From the NCBI GenBank assembly GCA_029204225.1, contig MU831860.1, positions 36,111 through 100,110 on the forward strand: DNA of 64,000 nucleotides. The letters run 5' to 3'. Source of the stretch: Diphasiastrum complanatum (lineage: Eukaryota; Streptophyta; Lycopodiopsida; Lycopodiales; Lycopodiaceae). Below the pieces are notes generated by a model. That model made no database searches. It saw only the letters and a list, made by a program, of their open reading frames with translations, and had not been told where the DNA came from. Shown here in pieces: positions 55,682 to 64,000 of the stretch; the stretch's first letter is position 1, and every line of letters starts with the position of its first letter. The translations under genes were made by a program, and so were the position numbers.

Positions 55682-57268
55682 TTGAAACAAGAAATGAAAG
55701 ACGAAGTTGAACCTACATTTTTGAATGAAGACATGTTTAATCAATTCTTCAGCCAGCTTTTGTTAGATACTCAAGATACCATCTGCCATACGGTTACTCT
55801 GGAGAAAGTATCAAGAAAGCTGAGCACGAAATTCTCAACAACTCAATCTGAATTGGCAGAAAAAGATCAGGAGTTGATTACAGCCCAAGATGAGCTGTCC
55901 AGAAAGAGTAAAGAACTTGAAGAAGCTCACATTGAGTTGACGAAGAAGGATATAGCCCTAGAGGAAGCCAAAGGTAGATTCGATGCTACTCTAGAAGTGT
56001 TTGAAACAATGCAAGATCAATCAAACCAGCTCAAAAATGAGAACACGTTGCTTAAACAACAAGTCTAGACCTTACAAGAATTGCTGGATCAGGAGCGACA
56101 CACTAGAAGCTCACTATAGAGGTCACATGAAGCATTGGAAGAATAGTTGAAGGCTGTTACTTCTGATAAGGAAGCGGCCGATGACCGAAGCCGCAGAAGC
56201 AGCTGCAAGATTCTATGCAGCAATTGCAGAATTCTACAGATGCATTAAAGCAGGGCAATGCAATTTATAAAAGCCAGACTAAAGAGACAATATTGTGGCG
56301 AATCAGTGCCGAAAAAACACTTGAAGCTTGTGTTTCCCACGGGAGATATAGGATCAACCCAATAGCATGGAAGGATGTTTAACAGAATATTATCAAATCC
56401 TTCCAGCTGCAATACCTACAGCCGCAGATGGCATAATATGAAAAGTTAAAAAAGAAGAATTGGAGGAGGCCAAGTTCAATGCAAGCCGAATCCAGATTGA
56501 TGAGGATGAATATGTGCAAAAAGAGGACAAGGATGTACAAACTGAGCCCTTCTCCATGTCGAAGCAAGATCAGTCTACTCAGACTGATGTCAAAGTTGCA
56601 GAAAAAGCTACGCAAACTATCGAAGCCAATACAAGCTGCCATTATCAGTTGTAATTACACCTGTTGCAGCCATTCTACATCCAAAGGAAACACCAAGTGC
56701 CGACAAGCCAAGCAACAATAATAAAAAGAAAAATAAGGTATCGTACCCACTGTTGAGAACAATATTTCAGACATTTCAACAGGGATCTAGCTGCCTTCTT
56801 GCCCCCTCTGTATAGTCCAGAACTTCAACGGAAGTTAGATTACCTGTTCCTACCTAGAATTTTTGGATTTACGCAGGAAGAATGGGAAAATCCTTGGACC
56901 TATTCTAATTTCTATTATTTTTGGGCCATATTAACAACAAAACAAAAAGGCATTTTAGCCCTTACCATTGTTCAAAACCAATTTAATGTTTGTCCTATGA
57001 AAACATTAACTCAGTTACTGGTTGTTTATCCATGTACATACTAGAATATCTAAAACAAATTGAGATGAGTATTCTGCCTGCTCTAGAAGAGCACGAGAAT
57101 AAATTAGAGACCATAAATCTCTTTGAAGTTCATGGAATTCAAATTGATTCCAATATTATTCCACCAACACTCACTAACGTATTTTATTTTGATGATCTGT
57201 GGCAAATATACACAGATTGGGAATCCAATTATTGCAAATACCTAGGCAAAACTTGCTTTGATCTATAG
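55682..57268 (+). pseudogene. Gypsy accessory ORF, coiled-coil protein (broken)
   Basis: 55682-56068 is strongly heptad-like (STTQSELAEKDQELITAQDE, KELEEAHIELTKKDIALEE), a long coiled coil of at least 90 residues; a stop then another frame continues it. 56460-56654 has acidic, Gln/Thr-rich repeats (QTEPFSM, QSTQTD, ATQTIE). 56799-57268 forms a globular-looking end (LFLPRIFGFTQEEWENPW, DDLWQIYTDWESNYCKYLG). Together these would be a protein of several hundred residues after pol, where some plant gypsy lineages carry an extra or envelope-like ORF. I see no signal peptide or membrane anchor, so an envelope role is not supported. Confidence 0.5.
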
Positions 57269-57470
57269 ATCCACTAACAAAACCATATTATACATATTCC
57301 TACCTAAACCTTGCATCTCTCATTTCTTATGCTCTTCTTTCCACCTAACATTTGTATGTCAAATCTATTTTTCCATATTATACATATGAAGCCCTATCCC
57401 TAACTGTTCCATCTGCTGAAATCTCTGAATTATTGTTTGAGGCCAATTGATATGATCACCTTGTCAATAA

Positions 57471-57665
57471 ATGCCACTTGGACCTCCAGAAATTCGAGGA
57501 ATGGGAGGTTACCTAGACCTTGCATTCAACAAAGACTATTTGAATAAAAATGACTATTTTCTTGCTATAGTTGGCAAGACAATTGAACAAGTAAATGAAG
57601 AATATGAAGCCCGAGCAAAGGCAATTTTTCATAAGAAGCTAGCTACCAAAAAAAGACAAAGATGA
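57471..57665 (+). pseudogene. Possible end of the gypsy accessory ORF
   Basis: 65 codons: LGPPEIRGMGGYLDLAFNKD then a Glu/Lys-rich helix ending KKLATKKRQR and a stop. About 45 bases later comes a purine tract and LTR, so it is the last coding piece of the element. Confidence 0.4.
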
Positions 57666-57713
57666 ACATGATCAGATTGTTTGCCAGCTGCTACACATCT
57701 GAGGAAGGGGATA

Positions 57714-57992
57714 TGCGGAGGCCTATAATTCCACATTGATCAATCAATTGTGTATGTAGTGTAAAATTTTCAAATTTTGTATATGTAAATGTGCGATAGA
57801 GTCTAATTCCATGTAAAGGCCTATTTGCATTTTAATGATTCATTGTATTAAAGACTTGCAATGCTTTAGAGCGATACAATAGCTGATCCCAACCAACACC
57901 TTAACAGTTGGTGAGTGTTAGTTAGGCCTTGTGTGCATCTCTATAAGAGAGCGACACCAACTCATTTGTACACACGTATATTTTCTCTATCA

Positions 57993-58078
<86 letters not shown>

Positions 58079-58560
58079 ACAAGACACCACTTAGTTCCTC
58101 TTGACAAAGCAAGACTGAATCTAAGTTAAAGCCTTTATTCATAATCCAACAAGGTAAAGTACAACTGAAAAGTAAAATATAGTATTAGAAAGAACCATAA
58201 AGCATAACCACTTTCAAGACGTCCAGCTGATACCTGCCACCATCCCAGAAAACAAAATTGCTCAAGTTAGTTTAGTGAGGAAGACAAGTGTCATAGTTGA
58301 ACGACAGTTGTTATTCATGTCCAAAAGAAGTTATACTACTTAACAGTTTTGAGTAGCATTTCAAAACATAGTCCAATCTTCCCAAACACACATTGTTTTA
58401 GCAATAGGCCAAGTCGTTATATCACTGTATCAGGGCGAGTGCCATATTGATCAGCTTACGGTCAATTGGTCCGTATCAGTTTGTTTTAATCACAGAGGAG
58501 TATGAAAAGTTTAAACCGTTAGGAGTTTTATTTAGCCAATAGACTTGATATGAACACGTG
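57714..58560 (+). mobile_element. Probable LTR between two elements
   Basis: Starts TGCGGAGGCC after the purine tract GAGGAAGGGG (57701-57710). TATA-like CTATAAGAG at 57941-57949. It contains an 82-base GA tract. An iMet primer site follows at 58564. The right edge is not exact. Confidence 0.5.
57995..58076. repeat. (GA)n microsatellite
   Basis: About 41 uninterrupted AG units, the longest in the window, just downstream of the putative LTR TATA box, so it would be transcribed. Confidence 0.95.
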
Positions 58561-58563
58561 TGC

Positions 58564-58576
58564 TGGTATCAGAGCA
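58564..58576 (+). other. Primer binding site, tRNA-iMet type
   Basis: TGGTATCAGAGCA, perfect over the 12-base consensus, on the + strand. Confidence 0.6.
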
Positions 58577-59513
58577 AATCCATGCTATACTGACCCAAGT
58601 GACCCTTACGACGTAAGGTATGTCATACACTGTTGTTCATACTCCTGAGCATATCCATGCTTTCCAGTTGTATCTCACCAAAAGTGTAAAGCAACACTAA
58701 TAAAGGAAAGGTGAAGTGTTACCCCGAATATTATATCAGAATGATATAATATCCATGGTATAAGGACACTGTATAGAAATGATGTAACACAGAGTAAGAG
58801 ACTACCAGTGTTTATACTAGGTAGTAGGGCAGATCCGTGCCATTCTACTCCCTTAGTATAAACTATGATTCTTACGCATATCCATGTTGTCTAAGCTCAT
58901 AATATTGGAACCCTGACTGTTACTTTTAGTGACCAATTCTTATTTCAAGGTATTTTTGTTTGATTTGAGTGTGGTCTTATGTCGATACTTACTTTCAAAC
59001 AAGGGAAGTAGAAAAGCCGAAAGAAAAGCGGAAAGAAAGAGTGAATTTATGTAGAGTGAAGGTATATCATAGTCTTTATGGAACCAAAACCGCCATGCTT
59101 ACCAAAGTTGTGAAAAGTATATTTAAACTCAAAAGGTGTACCTGAATAGTTGTAGACATAGCTTCTTGAGAGGCAGCCATAGTAGTTTTTAAGCGACTGA
59201 GTTCTTATTCTTTTAGAACATAAGAAAGCCAAGAAACCGTGAAGTGAGCGTAATGCTTGAAAAGTTATGCAGAAGGCGCTTTACAAGACATATGTTGACT
59301 ATGTAAGTTAACTTACAACGCAGAGATCCAGTTGGTTGCATACCTTTCAGTATTGAGTAGTCGATTCAAGAAAGAACCAAGTAGTATTCTGACGAAGCTG
59401 GAGCAGTATGAGAAAGCTACAGCATGAGATATCATTAGCTTCATACTATGAGATCACATAATCTATGAAAAGAGAGCGCATAAGTAAGAGTTATGTATGA
59501 ATGTGTCCATCCT
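58577..59513 (+). other. Leader-like region, no gene
   Basis: No coding sequence recognised. GC(A/G)(A/T)ATCC(A/G)TG(C/T)-type phrases recur at about 58575, 58648, 58831 and 58878. Confidence 0.4.
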
Positions 59514-60051
59514 TCCATCGCTGGTTGGAGGAGGCTAATGAAGTGAAGAATTCTATGAACAGATAGCACAAGTTCATGCTCCATCCCTGGACAGTTAGCC
59601 ATGCATGAATTTACAGTATTATCATCTGAAGAGGGGACCCCCCCTCCTATCCATCACTGGAACAACAGGGTCTCTATATGTAGATTCGGTGATTAAATGT
59701 GAGTCTATCATGCCTATGCAATCCATCGCTGGATAGCACATAGCACTATTGATACATCATCATCTTATGAGAAATATTTCAGCAATCTGTCCATCACTGG
59801 ACAACGATCTGTCCATCGTTGGACAACGCCCATTTCTAATAAAAAAAACCATAAATTATGTGTAGCAGTGAGGCAGCCCTCCATCGCTGCTCACTGAGCC
59901 ATAAGGAGCAAGCAAAAGTATGGAAAAATCGTGGTTACATCATTACTATCACTTGCGATTTTAGAGAATTATCACATGCTTTAAAATTGTCCATCGCTGC
60001 CTATTGGATGGTTTCAAGAAACAAAAAGCGACATTGCTGTCCATGGCTGGA
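59514..60051. repeat. Array of nine TCCATCGCTGGA-type hairpin motifs
   Basis: Copies start at 59514, 59580, 59650, 59722, 59790, 59812, 59880, 59990 and 60040. TCCA and TGGA pair around a four-base loop; the copy at 59811-59824 extends to GTCCA-TCGT-TGGAC. Spacers (20-110 bases) are unrelated to each other. Confidence 0.8.
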
Positions 60052-60225
60052 CCTCAATGTGTTCTTGCCCTATTACAACCTTTACATGGTTTAGAGAGAT
60101 GAATGGCATATCAAAGCAGATCATTATTAAAGCAACCTCCTCCGGACAGTAGAGTAAATACAAACGTAATGTAAGAGTACCGTAAGCTGTCAAATCGCTG
60201 ATCCGTAGGTAGGTAGGGCACACTT

Positions 60226-60501
60226 TCAGCGAGTATCAGAGGAGCAGAGTTCTTCACCGGTGTTGTAAAGAAAAAAGGGTTGAAAAGGGCATGTACTTAT
60301 AGTGCCCAATAAGGTAGTAACCTGGAAGGAGAGAGTGGGAGTGGGAAAGTCTATTTCCCTCCAAATTATTTTAAACGGACCAAACCATTTCAAATATTTG
60401 TGGGAAAACCTTCTAAGTAAAAAATGGAACTCCATCATATGCAAGGGTACAACAATAAAAACCTTGTAAGTATGAAGTAGTGGTACGTCAGTATCTGTCA
60501 A
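60226..60501 (-). pseudogene. Ty3/gypsy integrase C-terminal fragment, tentative
   Basis: Minus strand FLLRRFSHKYLKWFGPFKII followed by STCPFQPFF, resembling the KL...Y.GPF.I..RI block at the end of gypsy integrase. The matching pol fragment 61165-61640 is on the same strand but in the opposite-than-expected distance order for a continuous element, with a GA tract between. Confidence 0.45.
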
Positions 60502-60548
60502 TGTTTTCAGTTTAATTCAGTAGGGTAAGACTGAACAAAGGAGCATCC

Positions 60549-60549
<1 letters not shown>

Positions 60550-60626
<77 letters not shown>
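60550..60626. repeat. (GA)n microsatellite
   Basis: About 38 GA units. Confidence 0.95.
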
Positions 60627-60628
<2 letters not shown>

Positions 60629-61164
60629 CCACCAACCGACCCACAGTGTGAGGTCCCCGAAATGGAAAGCTAATTGCACACCAAAAGAACATCAATATCA
60701 TGAGGTAATGTGTATGACAAACCGGGGAACGATTCCGAAGAAAGCAGCTTATTGATGATACGACATAGCTTATCTCTCATAAAATCATTTTTTTGAAAAG
60801 CATCAACAAGTATTCCAACCTCGTTAAGACTTAGTCTCTTGCAAGTTACAACGGTACATTGCGGCAATGACTTGTGAAATAATAACCTTATATGAATTAT
60901 AGATTGGTCTGTTTGAAGCCAGATGTATATATTGTAAGTAAGGAAAGGGTAGTTCTCTTCTTTTGTCGTATTTAGAAAGACAAGTTAGGCCGGATTTACT
61001 ATCGAAAGTAATAGAAATATTTAAAAAGCTGTTTTTATTCCCTTCAGTCTTAAAAAATGGTCATCGAATTTTAGAGAGGATGTCACTCTAACTGGTCTTG
61101 CACCTCTTGAAGGGACTAGAGCTGATTTGAGAATTGCTTTTGCTCCTCAAGTCTCTTGGCCCTT
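60627..61164 (-). other. Degenerate stretch within the minus-strand gypsy remnant
   Basis: A 65-codon frame at 60670-60867 (CTVVTCKRLSLNEVGILVDA) is unrecognised. No clear pol motif. Confidence 0.35.
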
Positions 61165-61640
61165 TCACTTTGCAGTTCTTCCAAAACCGTCAGCAACTCC
61201 GTGTCTTTCAGCTCCAGATCCTGCCTTGCCGTCTTGAGCATAATAAATTGGATAATCAATATTTTGATCATCTTTTTGGCTTAGGACTACACCTATCGCA
61301 AATGATGAAGTGTTTACATATACGTGAAATTTCTTTGCCCAATCTGGAGGTCTTACTCCAGTTGCTTCGGCTAGAGACTGTTTTAACTTTTCAAAAGCGT
61401 CCTGGCGATCCTGTAACCAATAGTATTCTATAGACGTTTTAATAATCCAGTTAGTGAGGTGACTACTATTGCATAATCTTTTATTATTCTTCAATGATAA
61501 CCTATGTGGCCTAGGAATCTTCTAAGCTCTCGTAAATTTGTTGGCTCATCCAATTCTAAAACATTTTAACTTTTTTGATATCGGCATCCTTCAAAATTTT
61601 GTGTCCTGACAAGATGCCTTCCCTCATCTTAAAATATATT
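61165..61640 (-). pseudogene. Ty3/gypsy RT end and RNase H start
   Basis: Minus strand, in broken frames: EGILSGHKILKDADIKKVK, ELDEPTNLRELRRFLGH-like, then QDRQDAFEKLKQSLAEATGV, PDWAKKFHVYVNTSSFAIGV and VLSQKDDQNIDYPIYYA. This is the RT thumb and RNase H start of a gypsy element (AF..LK..L..AP.L..PDW..PF.V..DAS..AIG.VL.Q). The usual catalytic Asp of DAS is Asn (NTS). Confidence 0.85.
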
Positions 61641-61992
61641 TATGATTGTTACTTTTAAAAAGTAATCATGACAACAAAATCTATATATACATTTATTAAG
61701 CTCATTTGTCATCCTCACTTCTTGAGGATTTGGATCATGCACTTAGGTTATTGCTCTTTCTTTTCTATTACGATTTGGGTAATTTTCATGGAGATTAAGT
61801 GACCATTCAGGAGTCTTTCAGCATATCTCCTACAAAGGAACGTTTTTTAGAAGAAATTCTTTAGATGTTTTTTTTATTCTTTTTGATTGGCTGATAAAAT
61901 ATAGTCCCAAGTATTTGCTAAATTGTTTGGTGATGATATATTTTAGAGTTTTGTTTTTGAAGTTTCCGCTAGTTAGCTCTCGATATGTCAAT
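61641..61992. other. AT-rich spacer
   Basis: No gene recognised. Confidence 0.5.
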
Positions 61993-62290
61993 TTGATACA
62001 CTGTATCAAGCCGTCATGTAAATGTTGTCATTTCATTCATAAGGATTGTTATTTTAAAGCAATGTTAACCTAAATTACGATGCATGACATCGAAATTTAG
62101 GTTAAGTTAAGTTAACTATTTTAACAAGGATTTCGATACGACGTATCAAAAATCCCTATTAAAAATGGTTAAGTTAACTTATTTTTAACAGGGATTCCGA
62201 TATGCCTGTATCGAAATCCCTGTTAAAAATGGTTAAGTTAAGCTAACTTAACTATTTTTAAAAGTATTCCAATACGCCATATCGAAATCC
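61993..62290. repeat. Tandem array of GGGATTTCGATA-type hairpins
   Basis: TTGATACA-C-TGTATCAA at about 61993-62009; arms 62065-62082/62088-62105 (TTAACCTAAATT..CGATG); GGATTTCGATACG/CGTATCAAAAATCC at 62128-62155; ATTTTTAACAGGGATTCCGA..(62181-62202) with its complement at 62209-62230, one mismatch in 22; then a fifth, half-decayed module. TTAAGTTAA(C)TT separates them. Confidence 0.85.
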
Positions 62291-62373
62291 CTCTTCAAGC
62301 CATCTTGAAAAGCGTTGTGAAACGCGTGTGGCCTGGCAAAATCTCATTGATGGCTTGGACCGAGCAAACAAAT

Positions 62374-62438
62374 GGTGATAAAGCGTAGTAGGGGTAGTAG
62401 GAGAAGTACCACTACCCCTACTACGCTGAAGGATCACC
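62374..62438. repeat. Perfect long hairpin
   Basis: AGCGTAGTAGGGGTAGT (62382-62398) and its exact complement (62411-62427) around a 12-base loop, extended by GGTGAT (62374-62379)/ATCACC (62433-62438). It could give a fold-back transcript; no evidence of transcription. Confidence 0.85.
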
Positions 62439-63199
62439 AATAAACAGACGAATAGATGAATTAGTGAGAGCAACCATGCTCGATGAAATATATTGCAGAC
62501 GAAGGATGAAGACCAAGTATGAGTGAGCCTGTTGATTGCAGTATCCACTCACCATCAGTATCGTTTAATGATGACTCATGATGCTAATCCAAGACCTTCC
62601 AACGGTACCTGCTGTTGAGGAGCAGAATAGTGAGTTGAAGAGATTGGAGCAGCAGGCTATATGGACTTTGTAGAAGAGAGGTAGTATCTCTTATGATGAT
62701 GTGTGTGGACCGCAAAAGTGCTGAGAATCGTGTCTACTGTGGTCACAAACATATGATGGCTTCCTGTTACAAACTAGTTGCATGCCTTCTTGAGGTTGAT
62801 AGTGTACTCCCTGACTCAGATGAAGTATATTTTAATGGCAATTGCGATGGACAATAGCCACTCCAATTGCGATGGATAGTAGCTCCCTGACTCAGATCGT
62901 TGATGAAGTATTCAATGGCAATTGCGATGGGCAATGGTTACTCATTCTGACTTCAGCAATCATTCACATAAGCTTCTTCTATCTTAATGAGTGGAGGCCC
63001 TCCAGAGAGTGTACTACGGAGAGGCATCTGTTCACGGCATTGCGTTGCAGTATGAACATAAACCTGTGGCTCTGTTTCTTCCTTCACTATTCCATCTAAC
63101 AATCGTTGAAGATACAAGTGCTCATGCTGGTAGTAACGCACTTCTGATCTGCGGAGCCAGAACTTCTCTTATCATAGGGAGTTATATTTCCAGAATACC
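62439..63199. other. Spacer with duplicated phrase
   Basis: TGACTCAGAT and AATGGCAATTGCGATGG recur two to three times at 62812-62940. No gene recognised. Confidence 0.45.
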
Positions 63200-64000
63200 T
63201 ACAGAGTATTTCCAATGTTCCAAAGGCTCAAAGGTTTAAGAAAAGAGCAAGAATTGCTCTTCATATTATTAAGATAAAGATCTCTCATGAGATGTTGAGA
63301 GAAATAAGTTCTTGCAACTCAACCAAGCAGGTTTGGGAAACCCTTAAGAACATGATCACATCAAGACTACTTACTCTTAGAAATCAGATCTTTTCTAGTT
63401 TCCAAAGGGTTGATGAAAGTGCTTCAAGTTTTGTAATGAGAGTTAAAGATCTTCACAGATAGATAGCATGCATAGGAGATACTCTAGAGAACAGTGAACT
63501 TGTTCAAGTAGTCCTTAATGGACTTAGAGAAGAATACGCAAATCTTGTGCAAACTTATGCTATCAGGGAGGAGCTATCATCAATGGAGGCTCTGCATGAT
63601 GATCTTATTGCTGAAGAATGCAGGCAAAAGAACAAGCTGCTGAACACACCTTTCAAGGAAGGATGGTGGCTATGGCAAAGCTCACTTTGCAAAGGACAAG
63701 TCAAGGAGGGAGGTCCAGCAAAAACAGATTTTCTCAAGCTTTCACCAAGGACAAATCAAAGGACAAAGCAAAGAACAAAGACTATGGAGGAGTAGAAGAT
63801 GATCCAATTCATTTTTCTATCTTCAAGAAGAAGACTCAAGAAGATCAAGCCAATTGTACCATAGAAGATTCACCATGCAAGTTATGGAGAGTCATCTCTC
63901 ATGATGTCTAGTTTTTCTCCTCTTTATACTTTTCAATGATGTATCTTGGTATATTGATAGTGGTGCATCATCACACATGAGTTGCACAAAGAGCTCTTTT
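63200..64000 (+). pseudogene. Ty1/copia gag and protease, running off the window
   Basis: One + strand frame gives KKRARIALHIIKIKISHEML, REISSCNSTKQVWETLKN, SRLLTLRNQIFSSFQR, LNGLREEYANLVQTYAIREE and then (shifted) a Lys-rich linker and WYIDSGASSHMSCTKSS at the very end. It is the same family as the gag at 12169-12804. An in-frame TAG after DLHR (near 63460) and a frame change near 63655 break it; the zinc knuckle is not readable. Pol should follow beyond 64000. Confidence 0.85.

Noticed and set aside
59514..60051. CRISPR-like array
   Set aside because: Repeats are only about 12 bases, spacing is irregular and the genome is a plant's.

Overview
This window looks like repeat-rich nuclear DNA of a land plant, most likely a flowering plant. 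I do not name a species. The evidence is a DUF688-type plant gene, a nuclear gene for mitochondrial ribosomal protein S7, a nuclear tRNA-Arg(CCG), many Ty1/copia and some Ty3/gypsy retroelement remnants with tRNA-iMet-type primer sites, and long GA/CT tracts. Only three genes look intact and host-like: the DUF688 gene (17922-19442, +), mitochondrial rps7 (35848-36906, -) and tRNA-Arg (44844-44916, -). Everything else recognisable is transposon-derived or simple/palindromic repeat.

Layout. 1-3420: 3' half of a copia element (+) with its LTR. 3750-6570: a second copia remnant whose LTR (5052-5697, +) faces an inverted copy of the same LTR (6015-6522, -), ending in a GA tract. 6700-14400: a three-deep nest on the - strand. 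A copia element (6700-about 11270) sits in the pol of another (about 11330-14239), which sits in the integrase of a third (14240-14390). 16189-19442: G-box cluster, leader and the DUF688 gene. 20810-26668: a + strand copia element cut at its integrase by a - strand copia element with a sharp LTR (22525-23377), which itself lacks its integrase core. 26669-35847: AT-rich DNA with hairpin-rich repeats. 35848-37452: rps7 and its upstream region with duplicated G-boxes. 37559-39050: GC-richer tandem repeats and a gag-like stretch. 39888-40098: a long alternating purine/pyrimidine tract.

40700-44220 and 49936-51551 hold two diverged copies of a protein family I cannot assign. It has a CLYC zinc-like motif, an LHxEVRIIEK block and a C-terminal SQGMEKSH...TQHGG block. 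Both copies have the same intron position. A transposase is my inference, not something I can show. 48983-49760 is an LTR of the 10332-11270 family. 52471-57713 is a gypsy element with RT/RNase H deleted and a large coiled-coil accessory region downstream of integrase, followed by a probable LTR (57714-about 58560). 59514-60051 is an array of nine short hairpin motifs. 60226-61640 holds - strand gypsy pol fragments, 61993-62438 is an array of perfect or near-perfect hairpins, and 63200-64000 is a copia gag-protease running out of the window.

The host genes do not form a pathway. The rest records repeated insertion, truncation and C-to-T decay of retroelements.
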